NCBI GenBank assembly: GCA_904419835.1
Contig: CAJFTA010000025.1
Location: 1 to 31,418, forward strand
Length of the DNA stretch: 31,418 nt
Source of the DNA: an uncultured Pseudoflavonifractor sp.
GTDB taxonomy: Bacteria; Bacillota; Clostridia; Oscillospirales; Oscillospiraceae
Direction: 5' to 3'
Under the pieces are notes generated by a model, which saw only the letters and a list, made by a program, of their open reading frames with translations, was not told the origin of the DNA and did no database searches. How positions within the stretch are numbered: position 1 is the stretch's first letter; every line of letters starts with the position of its first letter. Below, piece after piece: positions 24,618-31,418 of the stretch. A program made the translations under genes and the position numbers.

Positions 24618-24647
24618 ATCCTAGCGAAAAAAGCCGTCCATTGTCAA
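24618..24647 (-). promoter_or_regulatory. Promoter of the XRE membrane regulator
   Basis: Minus-strand TTGACA (24647-24642) and TAGGAT (24623-24618) with an 18-base spacer, about 22 bases before the start codon. The short leader leaves room only for the ribosome site. Confidence 0.7.
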
Positions 24648-24800
24648 TCGACCAGCGGTAGAGTCCTTGGGCCCCAAGGGATTCGGAGATCGGATTCAAC
24701 ACTTCGGCAGGGCCATGAATCAGGGCGTCTGCTTTTGCCGGTGGTTCTCCGGGAAAGGGACCGTGCTGCGGTTAAAAATGAAATGGTGCGTCGGAATGGC

Positions 24801-24963
24801 ACTTCTACCCACGCCATCTGCGAGAGGGCGACATGTCCATCGCTTCAAGGCGGCTTTCCAGATCGGATTTCTATCCACGCCCTCCGCGAGGAGGACGGCC
24901 GACTTGAAACAGCTCCTGCGTTGTGAACGGCACATTTCTATCCACGTCCTCCGTGAGGACGAC
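24801..24963 (-). CRISPR. Degenerate three-repeat type I-C CRISPR array
   Basis: Three related units start at 24801, 24867 and 24934 (plus-strand coordinates), spaced 66 and 67 bases. Each holds a CTA(T/C)CCACG core followed by an imperfect palindrome, the reverse complement of a type I-C repeat ending GTGGATAGAAAT. The unit nearest the leader is 24934-24963 (about 30 bases), the middle 24867-24899, and the distal 24801-24833 is the most changed (GTGGGTAGAAGT). Two spacers of about 33-34 bases lie at 24834-24866 and 24900-24933. All three repeats differ from one another, so the array is decayed, with a leader at 24964 onward. Confidence 0.8.
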
Positions 24964-25100
24964 AGCAAATGTGATGATAAAATTATATTATTTTCATCGC
25001 CATTTGACAAATAAATTATAGCGTACAAAAAGATAAGGTGTATTTTGTGCAGTATACAACCAAAACCATGACTTGAACACACGAATTCCTGAGATTTTCT
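24964..25100 (-). promoter_or_regulatory. CRISPR leader with promoter
   Basis: AT-rich stretch adjoining the first repeat. On the minus strand TTGTCA (25010-25005) and TATAAT (24987-24982) are separated by exactly 17 bases, placing transcription start near 24975, about 12 bases before the first repeat. The promoter looks intact although the repeats are decayed. Confidence 0.75.
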
Positions 25101-25121
25101 GGTGCGAGGAAGCCAGCGGTT

Positions 25122-25262
25122 TTATGTCCGCTGCTGGCCCGCACCAGAGGGGATGCAGGGGAGTACACCCTCAATAGCATACCTACACCAGCAATATTCC
25201 ATGGAGAGCAGGGCGTTGACCGGGTCCAGAGGAGGCCGCAGGTAGTCGTCAGGATTCGTCAT
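25122..25262 (-). pseudogene. cas4-cas1 deletion remnant
   Basis: A 46-codon open frame whose ATG (25262) overlaps the end of cas7 by 14 bases, exactly where cas4 starts in type I-C operons. The first eight residues, MTNPDDYL, look like a Cas4 N terminus. The next residues, RPPLDPVNALLS, match the highly conserved internal Cas1 motif RPP-DPVNALLSF-Y from the catalytic domain. The following AIEGV also fits Cas1, then similarity fades. Nearly all of cas4 and most of cas1 seem deleted, and no cas2 is visible before the leader. An imperfect inverted repeat (25101-25145) covers the frame's end and may form an mRNA hairpin. Motif matches are from memory of the families. Confidence 0.65.
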
Positions 25263-26100
25263 AGACTTCCGCCGCCAGGTCGGGCAGTTCACCGCAGGTG
25301 ATGGCGTAGTCCTGGATATCCCGGGGGAGATCGGTCTTTTTCTCCACGTGGAGCAGACGGTGCACCTTGGCGGAGGGATACTGGCCGCTCTTGCAGTTGT
25401 GTTTCCACCAGTAGAGCCGCAGAACCTCCATGCTGCCGTCGGGACGGGCCGAGGAGGCGTCGTTTTCAAACAGAGTGCGCAGGGCCTCCTTGAGAAGCTC
25501 GGCGTCAGCGCCGGTGAAGCCGGTCTTTTCGGCCAGCTGGCAGTTGATGCTGCCGAAGGTGGTGTAGACGGCAAAGCCCACCCGGTGCTTGGCGCCCATG
25601 GTATCGCTGGATTTTTTGTCGCCGGTGACGCTGTTGACGCTCTTGGTGATCTGCAGGCTGTCAATGCTGATGGGGTCCACGCTGAACGCCGGGTGGATGG
25701 ATACAGGCCCGCGGATGCCCACGGACACGCCCTCGTCCTTGCCTTTGAAGGCGAACACCTGTCCAAAGCTGCGCACATCCATCCAGGTCTCGCAGGCGGC
25801 TCTGGTGTATGCCTCGCGGTCCTTGGCCTTCAGGGCGCCGGCCAGGGCGGAGCAGGCGTCGGCCCGGTCCTTCAGACTGCGGAATTCGTCATTGCGCCGG
25901 TCGTCCGACTGGACGAACACGCTGGCGCCCAGATCCATCAGCCGGTTGCGGAGCTTCCGCTTGAGGCAGACGTCGGAGATCTCGCCGTAGCCTTCGTATG
26001 TCTCACGGGGGCGGTTGCCGTTGAGGGGGTCGCCGTTGGGGTTGGCGTGGTGGACCGCGATCACAAGGGCAAAGTCGATCTTATTCTGCAGCAATTCCAT
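25249..26100 (-). CDS. cas7: Type I-C Cascade backbone protein Cas7 (Csd2)
   Basis: A 283-residue Cas7/Csd2 family protein that coats the crRNA guide in Cascade. It starts NKIDFALVIAVHHANPNGDP, the RNA-recognition-fold beta strand plus NPNGDP signature of Csd2. SDVCLKRKLRNRL and the later GPVSIHPAFSVDPI segment are also typical. Full length, no damage. ATG start with GGAGG eight bases upstream, 14 bases after cas8c. The 3' end overlaps the cas4-cas1 remnant. Confidence 0.95.
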   Translation of the reverse strand: MELLQNKIDFALVIAVHHANPNGDPLNGNRPRETYEGYGEISDVCLKRKLRNRLMDLGASVFVQSDDRRNDEFRSLKDRADACSALAGALKAKDREAYTRAACETWMDVRSFGQVFAFKGKDEGVSVGIRGPVSIHPAFSVDPISIDSLQITKSVNSVTGDKKSSDTMGAKHRVGFAVYTTFGSINCQLAEKTGFTGADAELLKEALRTLFENDASSARPDGSMEVLRLYWWKHNCKSGQYPSAKVHRLLHVEKKTDLPRDIQDYAITCGELPDLAAEVYDES

Positions 26101-26114
26101 GGATATCTCCTCCT

Positions 26115-26504
26115 TTATTCGTCTGTGTCAGGGACAGCGCCGGCTTTTTTGAAGAATTCCGCCCGCTGGCAGGCATAGCCCAGCAGGTACAGCTCGGTCA
26201 GGGGCTGGTCGTTGAACTGGTCCGCCGGAATGCGGGCGATGATCTGGAGCATCAGGTCGCTGGCATAAGTGGACTTCCGCGCCTTGATCAGACGCTCAAG
26301 ATAGGGTTCCAGCTGCTTGCGCAGCAGCGCGAGAGTCTTGACCGGGTGCTGGGTGAACGCCACCTCATACCGCAGGGCGTTGGTGGGGCGGGAGGCCCTG
26401 TCGCCGGATGTGTTGTAGGCTGCGTACTGCTCCAGCTGCTCCGCGCAGGCCAGGATGCGGCCGAACAGATAGCTGCGGTCGCTGCAGGTTTCATCAAGGG
26501 CCAT
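26115..26504 (-). CDS. cas11c: Internal-start small subunit Cas11c within cas8c
   Basis: In type I-C systems the small Cascade subunit Cas11 is translated from an internal start in cas8c. Here an in-frame ATG at 26504 (Cas8c Met522) is preceded by AAGGAGG eight bases upstream, as strong as the site of any gene here. The product is 129 residues, highly helical (RILACAEQLEQYAAYN, LLRKQLEPYLERLIKA), matching the expected size of about 120-130 residues. The internal site is seen directly; the function follows from known type I-C biology. Confidence 0.8.
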   Translation of the reverse strand: MALDETCSDRSYLFGRILACAEQLEQYAAYNTSGDRASRPTNALRYEVAFTQHPVKTLALLRKQLEPYLERLIKARKSTYASDLMLQIIARIPADQFNDQPLTELYLLGYACQRAEFFKKAGAVPDTDE

Positions 26505-28067
26505 GGTGTATTCCTCCTTCAGGTTCCGGTGGTGATAGCCGCGCACCAGTGCGCAGGCAATGCTGCGGGTCTTGCTGGCCTCCCAGGGCTCCAGGGCGAT
26601 GCCGTTGGAGGCCCGGCGGGCTGCCGCCAGCATGATATCTCTGGGAAAGGCTTTCCTCTCCGTGATGCAGGGCAGCAGACGCTCCACGGTCTGCTGCCTG
26701 AGCTTTTCATCCGCTTTGGCGCCGTAGGCCGCCGCCGCGATGTCGGCCGGCGCGGGCGCACCCACAAAGACAAGGGGAATCAGGAGCTTTTTCCCGTTTT
26801 CCCGGGTCTGCAGCTTGCGGTAGCGCAGCTCCCAGCCAAAGAATGTATGCCAGTCCGTGATATGGTCCATCAGGCGGGAGCCCTGGAGCTCCCGGTAGTA
26901 CCGGATGGACAGCCGTCCCGGTGTGGCGGAATCCAGCACCATCACGCTGACCTGGCTGTGCTCCGGCAGCGCGTGGCGGTATCCCTGAATGGCCTTGTTG
27001 AACGCGGCGGCAAACCCCTCCCGGGTACGGGGCAGGTCCGCGGCGGCGTCAAAGGAGCTGCCCAGGTCGTCGTCATCGTCATCCAGGTCGCTGCGGCTGG
27101 CCAGGACAATGTCGCAGGCGTCGCCAGTGACAGGGGGGATGGGCTCGTTCTCAGTGCCCCAGACCAGAATGGCCTGATCGCCGTTCTGGACCCCCTGCCG
27201 TCCCACCAGCCACCGCAGGGCGCTGTGGGCCTTCTGGGTGGTCTCGTACCCGATGGAGAGGGCCTCTCCGGCGGTTTCAAACCGGCCGCGGAAGGTGAAG
27301 TTTGTGCTGTCGTTGCTGGAGATTAGCTTGGCCCGATCGCCGGCGTTGCGGATTTTGTAGGGGCTCAGCAGGGACACGGGCATCTCTCTGCCCTGCACAT
27401 AGCAGACGCCTGTGTCCTTCAGCGTGGACAGATAGTACCGGGTGTAGCAGTCCCAGACCGCCGGGTCGGCGGACAGGTCATCTCCGCCCACCTGAAAGCG
27501 GACAAAGGCCTCGGACTGATCGCCGCCTGTGACGGACTGGAAGATGGGAGGCATGTCCTCCTTGGCGCCGGTCCACTTTTTCAGAAGACGGCCCGCCCCG
27601 TCGGCAAACAGAATGTTGCAGGACACAAGGTCCCGGATGAGACAGCCATGCTTCAGGTAGGCCAGGACCGCCCTGATCGCATCCATCCCAAAGGGGGAGC
27701 CGCACCAGGCCTGCAGCTGGGTGAGGTACTCCGTCCACATGGGCTTCTTGGCGCCGCCGTAGGCGGCGTAGTCTCCCGCGACGTACTGCAGCTTGTCCGT
27801 CAGCGGGTGGGGGACAGGGCCGGATGTGCGGGCGGAGGACTCCTCGGTACAGGGGATGACGGTGGTCATCTCGTCGGAACGGAGCACCCGGGCGGAGAGA
27901 AATGTCCCGCTGGGGGAGAGGCTGACCTCCACGTTGACCTTCTGGGTGGTGTGGGCCACCGGCAGCAGCATGGGGGCGTCCCAGCCAAAGCGGAGGGAGG
28001 CGGAGGGCTTGCCCACCTGGGACAGATTCTTTTCGTAGGTCTGATAGCACCGGTCAAGCCAGCCCAT
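26115..28067 (-). CDS. cas8c: Type I-C Cascade large subunit Cas8c (Csd1)
   Basis: A 650-residue Cas8c/Csd1 protein, the PAM-recognising large subunit of type I-C Cascade. It starts MGWLDRCYQTYEKN, and family segments include HPLTDKLQYVAGDY, the VRFQVGG motif, and HSALRWLVGRQGVQNGDQA. The frame is open throughout. The start overlaps the end of cas5 by 14 bases. The C-terminal 129 residues are probably also made separately as Cas11c from an internal start (listed below). Length is slightly above the common 560-640. Confidence 0.93.
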   Translation of the reverse strand: MGWLDRCYQTYEKNLSQVGKPSASLRFGWDAPMLLPVAHTTQKVNVEVSLSPSGTFLSARVLRSDEMTTVIPCTEESSARTSGPVPHPLTDKLQYVAGDYAAYGGAKKPMWTEYLTQLQAWCGSPFGMDAIRAVLAYLKHGCLIRDLVSCNILFADGAGRLLKKWTGAKEDMPPIFQSVTGGDQSEAFVRFQVGGDDLSADPAVWDCYTRYYLSTLKDTGVCYVQGREMPVSLLSPYKIRNAGDRAKLISSNDSTNFTFRGRFETAGEALSIGYETTQKAHSALRWLVGRQGVQNGDQAILVWGTENEPIPPVTGDACDIVLASRSDLDDDDDDLGSSFDAAADLPRTREGFAAAFNKAIQGYRHALPEHSQVSVMVLDSATPGRLSIRYYRELQGSRLMDHITDWHTFFGWELRYRKLQTRENGKKLLIPLVFVGAPAPADIAAAAYGAKADEKLRQQTVERLLPCITERKAFPRDIMLAAARRASNGIALEPWEASKTRSIACALVRGYHHRNLKEEYTMALDETCSDRSYLFGRILACAEQLEQYAAYNTSGDRASRPTNALRYEVAFTQHPVKTLALLRKQLEPYLERLIKARKSTYASDLMLQIIARIPADQFNDQPLTELYLLGYACQRAEFFKKAGAVPDTDE

Positions 28068-28785
28068 CCCGGGTCACCTCCTGATACAGCGCGTCGCAGT
28101 CCTGCATGTTCCGGTCCAGCGCGAAGGACTTGGCCCGCTGCCTGCGGATGGGGCGGATGACAGGGCACTCATCCGGCCGGATGAACCGGATTACCCCGTC
28201 CTCCATAACGGGCCGCCACAGGCGCTGGCTCATCTGGCCGCTGCCGTCCTCGTCGGCGTAGGTGATGCCGTGGACCATGAGCCCGAAGGGCATGGGCGGA
28301 GTGCCGTCGTAAGCGCCGGGGCCCTCGTGAAATTTGCAGGGCTCCACGTAGCCCTGGCACTCCCGGGTACCCAGGAAAATGTCCCGCCGGCCGCCCCGCT
28401 CCAGCATTCGCTTGGCGATGAAATAGTGCTTGTTCTCGTTGCGGTCGCCGGCCAGGTCGGGCCGGTGGAGGTTCCACTCGAAGTGGGCCTGGATCTGATA
28501 GGATACGTTGACCAGATAGGTGTAGATGGACAGGTCGTTGGTGCCGTTGTTGTACCGGATGGGCCGGATACCCTTGGACTCGGTCTCGATGGGGTTCATG
28601 ACGCGGATGGCGTCCGGCACCCAGAGAAAGGACGGCTTCCAATATACGCTTTCCAGAATCCCCTTGACCGCCTGGTAGGTGGGGACGGGATAGCTGAATT
28701 TTTCACCGCCCACCCGGGTGATGGGGTCGCTGAACAGAGCGTAGCGGCCCCAGACGTGCAGCGTGATGGTGTTGCTGTACTGCAA
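28054..28785 (-). CDS. cas5: Type I-C crRNA endoribonuclease Cas5 (Cas5d)
   Basis: A 243-residue Cas5d protein, which in type I-C replaces Cas6: it cuts the repeat in pre-crRNA and stays on the crRNA 5' handle. It starts MQYSNTITLHVWGRYALFSDP, shown in part as HVWGRYALFSDP, and continues YPVPTYQAVKGILESVYW, which is characteristic. NKHYFIAKRMLERGGRRDIFLGTRECQGYVEP matches in part (GTRECQGYVEP). The start codon is TTG, supported by AAGGAGG eight bases upstream. It lies 34 bases after cas3 and overlaps cas8c. Confidence 0.94.
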   Translation of the reverse strand: MQYSNTITLHVWGRYALFSDPITRVGGEKFSYPVPTYQAVKGILESVYWKPSFLWVPDAIRVMNPIETESKGIRPIRYNNGTNDLSIYTYLVNVSYQIQAHFEWNLHRPDLAGDRNENKHYFIAKRMLERGGRRDIFLGTRECQGYVEPCKFHEGPGAYDGTPPMPFGLMVHGITYADEDGSGQMSQRLWRPVMEDGVIRFIRPDECPVIRPIRRQRAKSFALDRNMQDCDALYQEVTRDGLA

Positions 28786-28819
28786 GAGTAATTCCTCCTT
28801 TCTGAAAATTCCTTCCAGG

Positions 28820-31222
28820 TCATATGATGAGGGTAGTCATGCCGCTGGGTGTGAACGTGAGCCCCTTATGTCCGCTGTCGTAATAGGGCTCCCGGAGGAC
28901 GAGGGCCGCGCCGTCCAGGAGCGGATACAGCGCCCTCCCGAGGCGCTGGCACTGGCTCCGGCTGAGGGAGACGGTGTAGGGCTGCAGCTCCCGCAGCAGA
29001 GCCGGGGTCCCGCCGGCGGACTGCAGCCGGAGCAGCTTGTCTCTCCCCGCGCCATAGGGCACAAGCACCGGGAGGGTCTCGCCGGGGATGGCCTCAAAGG
29101 CGGCCTCCGCCGTACCGAAGGCCTGGCAGAGGTCCTTGAGGCGCTCCGGCCGGCGGCCCTGTTCCAGGAAGGCCTGGACGCCCCGGGGATTGGAGCTGAG
29201 CAGGTCCACCATGGTGGTGGCGGCGCAGCCGCCGGGGGAGACGGGATACTGCATGTCCAGCCGGTGCCTGGGACCGCTGTAATAGCGCTGGTAGTACATC
29301 TGAATGACCTGGGGAGAGAGCAGGTCCGTTCCGGGCGGCAGCTGCGCCAGCAGGGCGCGGGTGATCTCACGGCCGTCGTAGATCTCCGGCAGGGTGTCCA
29401 GATGCTCACCCGCACACTCGATGAGATAGACCGGACGGCAGCCGGCGTCGCCGTGGCGGTTGCAGCGGCCTGCGGCCTGGGCGATGCTGGGCAGGCCGGC
29501 CAGGTCCCGGACCACGCAGTCAAAGCTCAGATCCACGCCCGCTTCGATGAGCTGGGTGCTGATGCACACAAGGGGCTGGCCGTCGCGGAGCCGCCGGGTG
29601 ATCTGGGCCAGAACGTCGTCCCGGTGCTGCTGGCAGAGATAGGTGGTGAGGCAGAACAGGGGACAGCCCGGCGGCATCAGGGGCGCCAGGGCGTCAAAGA
29701 GCCGGTTTACCGTGCCCTTGGTGTTGAGAATCACCAGGATACTGCGGTTTTTCTCCAACAGACCGGCCACAAAGTCCGCAATGGCGGGGAGGCTCTGCGC
29801 CCCCGGGACTGCCGGGGGGACGATCCTGGTGCGCCTGAACTGCTGGAACCGGGCCTGATAGTCAGGCACCAGGTCTTTGTCGCGGGAGAACTGAAGGGGG
29901 TAAGGGATCTGGGTCAGGTCGGGCTGGGTGGCAGTGCACAGGATAACGGTACAGCCAAACAGGTGGACCAGGGTATTCAGAGCCAGAGTGAGCAGACAGG
30001 TGTCCCGCAGGGGCAGGGCCTGAACCTCATCCAGCAGGAGCACGGAACCGGCCAGGGCGGCGAGCCGCCGCACGTTCTGGCGGGGCGCGGCAAACAGGGT
30101 GTTCAACAGCTGGACCATGGTGGTGCAGATCACGGGCGAACCCTGCCAGCGCTGGCTGAGGGCGAGCCACTGCTCCCGCTGGTCCTGCTGATCCGGCTCA
30201 AACAGAACGTCGGAGTGGTGCTCCAGAACGTACTCCGCCCCCAGGGCTCTGCGGATGTTGTCGGTGTTCTGCCGGGTGATGGACTTATAGGGGGCAAAGT
30301 AGAACAGCCGCTGGGCATTCTGCCGCCGGGCCGTCTCCACGCAGAACCGCAGGGCGGAGTAGGTCTTGCCGCCGCCGGTGGGGACATACAGCCGGTAGAT
30401 ACCGGCGGGAAGGCGCTGTGCGGCGCTCAGGCATTGGGCAGAGATCTCCTGCCGCAGCAGGTCAATGGGCCGCTCCGCCTTCATGGCGCGGATAAAGCCC
30501 TCCATCCGGTCGGAGAGCAGGTCCCAGACCTCCTGGCGCTGGCGGTCGGAGGGGAAGGACGGAAGGGGCGTCTGGCCCATGAAGCTGGCCGTATCAGTCC
30601 AGTCGGCGTCCACCAGGGCGCTGAACAAAAGCCGCTGGGCCAGTCCGAGGCCGAACTGGAGGGCGTCCTGCCGCTGCTGCCTGTCCTCCCCCTTTGGCAG
30701 AATGGGTTTGGCCCTTTTGTAGAGCGCGGCCACCTCCAGGGCGGCCGCTTGGATGAGCGACTCCATCTCCTGCCAGGTGCAGCAGTCGAAAAAGAAGGCG
30801 TCCACGCTCTCCTCATAGAGGCCCTGCGCCTGTTGGCTGCACATCCGCTCCAGCCAGGGCTGGCCGCCGTCGGGGGACAGATAGTCGCAGCGGCCGTTGT
30901 GGTGGCAGCCGATGGCGAGGGCGGCCATCTGTCCGGCCAGGCGGACGGAGTCGCTCTGCCCGGCGGTCTGTTCCCAGAGCCACCGCATGCCGGCGGCGGA
31001 GTGGTTGAGCTTTTCCCTGGTCTGCTGTCGGATGTGATCCTGGACTGGCTGGCAACTCTTGCCCATGTCGTGGAGCCAGCCGGTCAGCTCACCCAGCTTT
31101 TCCAGGCCCAGCGGGCGGCAGAGGGCGGCGCAGAGCCGGGCGGCGTTCCGGCTGTGCTCCGCCAGGGTCTGGACACGGGGCGGCCGGCTGCCGTCCGGGC
31201 TGGTGATGAGATGAGCGATCAG
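28820..31222 (-). CDS. cas3: CRISPR nuclease-helicase Cas3 (HD plus DExH), unusual start
   Basis: Degrades target DNA recruited by Cascade. The 800-residue reading has an HD nuclease (His23 in AEHSRN, LHDMGK at 50-55, His74, HH at 107-108) and a superfamily 2 helicase: Walker A GGGKT (283-287), DEVQ (398-401), TATQP and QAAGRCNR (582-589). The first ATG in frame is at 31066, inside the HD motif, so starting there would lose essential residues. Upstream, the frame is open to a TAA at 31247-31249 but has no ATG, GTG or TTG. CTG at 31222 gives a MIAHL start typical of the family and is my tentative choice. The body of the gene shows no frameshift. Confidence 0.85.
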   Translation of the reverse strand: MIAHLITSPDGSRPPRVQTLAEHSRNAARLCAALCRPLGLEKLGELTGWLHDMGKSCQPVQDHIRQQTREKLNHSAAGMRWLWEQTAGQSDSVRLAGQMAALAIGCHHNGRCDYLSPDGGQPWLERMCSQQAQGLYEESVDAFFFDCCTWQEMESLIQAAALEVAALYKRAKPILPKGEDRQQRQDALQFGLGLAQRLLFSALVDADWTDTASFMGQTPLPSFPSDRQRQEVWDLLSDRMEGFIRAMKAERPIDLLRQEISAQCLSAAQRLPAGIYRLYVPTGGGKTYSALRFCVETARRQNAQRLFYFAPYKSITRQNTDNIRRALGAEYVLEHHSDVLFEPDQQDQREQWLALSQRWQGSPVICTTMVQLLNTLFAAPRQNVRRLAALAGSVLLLDEVQALPLRDTCLLTLALNTLVHLFGCTVILCTATQPDLTQIPYPLQFSRDKDLVPDYQARFQQFRRTRIVPPAVPGAQSLPAIADFVAGLLEKNRSILVILNTKGTVNRLFDALAPLMPPGCPLFCLTTYLCQQHRDDVLAQITRRLRDGQPLVCISTQLIEAGVDLSFDCVVRDLAGLPSIAQAAGRCNRHGDAGCRPVYLIECAGEHLDTLPEIYDGREITRALLAQLPPGTDLLSPQVIQMYYQRYYSGPRHRLDMQYPVSPGGCAATTMVDLLSSNPRGVQAFLEQGRRPERLKDLCQAFGTAEAAFEAIPGETLPVLVPYGAGRDKLLRLQSAGGTPALLRELQPYTVSLSRSQCQRLGRALYPLLDGAALVLREPYYDSGHKGLTFTPSGMTTLII

Positions 31223-31321
31223 ATTTTTCGGTGCCTTCTTACCCTTTTATATTTAGAATAGCATAATGATAGAGACATAAAACGGACTTTTAAAGACGAG
31301 CGGGAAAACTGTCGCAATTTC

Positions 31322-31359
31322 AGGCTGTCGAAAAAGTCCCTGGACTTTTTCGACAGCCT
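31322..31359. repeat. 18-bp perfect inverted repeat near the cas3 5' side
   Basis: Arms 31322-31339 (AGGCTGTCGAAAAAGTCC) and 31342-31359 pair perfectly around a CT loop. The sequence resembles the dispersed GTCGAAAAAGTC palindromes often found in Clostridia between genes, but that is from memory. It could be a terminator for an upstream gene, or a small repeat element. Confidence 0.75.
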
Positions 31360-31373
31360 TCAAAAATGCCGTT

Positions 31374-31402
31374 ACTTTCGCGCCGCACAGCGGCGCAAAA
31401 GT
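31374..31402. repeat. Second palindrome at window edge
   Basis: ACTTT-C-GCGCCGC (31374-31386) pairs with GCGGCGC-A-AAAGT (31390-31402) around ACA, with one C/A mismatch. It is 15 bases from the previous palindrome. Together they look like parts of one repeat element continuing past the window. No gene is seen in 31250-31418. Confidence 0.6.
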
Positions 31403-31418
31403 CCTCGCTCCGCTCCCC

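Noticed and set aside
24669..24683. Near-palindrome CCTTGGGCCCCAAGG downstream of the regulator promoter
   Set aside because: It is short and off-centre with no adjacent promoter element or repeat partner; no function can be supported.
24732..24764. Possible fourth, still more degenerate CRISPR repeat (CTCCGGGAAAGGGACCG)
   Set aside because: It resembles the palindrome part of the middle repeat but lies 69 bases from the next unit and lacks the CTATCCACG core; chance similarity in GC-rich DNA is likely.
24667..25014. Plus-strand open frame across the CRISPR array
   Set aside because: It reads through repeats and spacers, with repeated RHISIHVLRED-like peptides typical of translated CRISPR repeats; not a gene.
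28763..31261. 832-codon plus-strand open frame opposite cas3
   Set aside because: It is a Gly/Leu/Gln-rich antisense shadow. The minus strand encodes all Cas3 helicase motifs.

Overview
The window looks like chromosomal DNA from a GC-rich anaerobic Clostridia, most likely an Oscillospiraceae relative of Flavonifractor, Lawsonibacter or Intestinimonas. The reasons are strong GGAGG ribosome binding sites, sigma-A type promoters, a T-box leader, a DUF1540 protein, an S-layer-anchored giant enzyme, an Rnf-type cluster and a type I-C CRISPR locus. The taxon is inferred from gene content only.

Layout. Positions 31-2777 (minus strand) carry recR, rpe and ilvA. A back-to-back promoter pair at about 2842-2906 separates ilvA from a plus-strand operon: an XpaC-like membrane protein, a TelA-like toxic anion resistance protein and a TPM-domain membrane protein with an Arg/Gly-rich tail (2976-6175). 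After a terminator and a Pho-box-like repeat comes a 2014-residue secreted, SLH-anchored protein combining LamG-like, calcineurin-like phosphoesterase, PHP-like and choice-of-anchor I modules (6472-12516). Small genes follow: a 70-residue unknown, a gamma-carbonic anhydrase, a DUF2238/YjdF-like membrane protein and a DUF1540 protein (12591-14611).

The minus-strand operon 19077-14677 is rnfC-D-G-E-A, with no rnfB. Read by hand against the classical Rnf/Nqr families it is markedly degenerate at redox sites. RnfC lacks the Gly-rich NADH/FMN motif, and three of the four cysteines that hold the intramembrane [2Fe-2S] cluster between RnfA and RnfE are absent. The flavinylation motif of RnfG and both 4Fe-4S motifs of RnfC are kept. 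This is the strongest candidate for an undescribed variant system here. Divergent from it, a T-box leader controls ilvB-ilvN-ilvC for branched-chain amino acid synthesis (19281-23072).

An AT-rich GNAT acetyltransferase gene, flanked by nested palindromes, looks acquired. It is followed by an XRE-type membrane regulator. The right end is a type I-C CRISPR-Cas locus on the minus strand: cas3, cas5, cas8c (with an internal cas11c start) and cas7. The adaptation module has collapsed to a cas4-cas1 fusion remnant, and the array is down to three diverged repeats behind a leader that still has a near-consensus promoter. cas3 has no ATG, GTG or TTG start in its proper frame upstream of the HD motif. 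The locus therefore looks like an interference module that can no longer acquire spacers. The window ends in two palindromic elements next to cas3.
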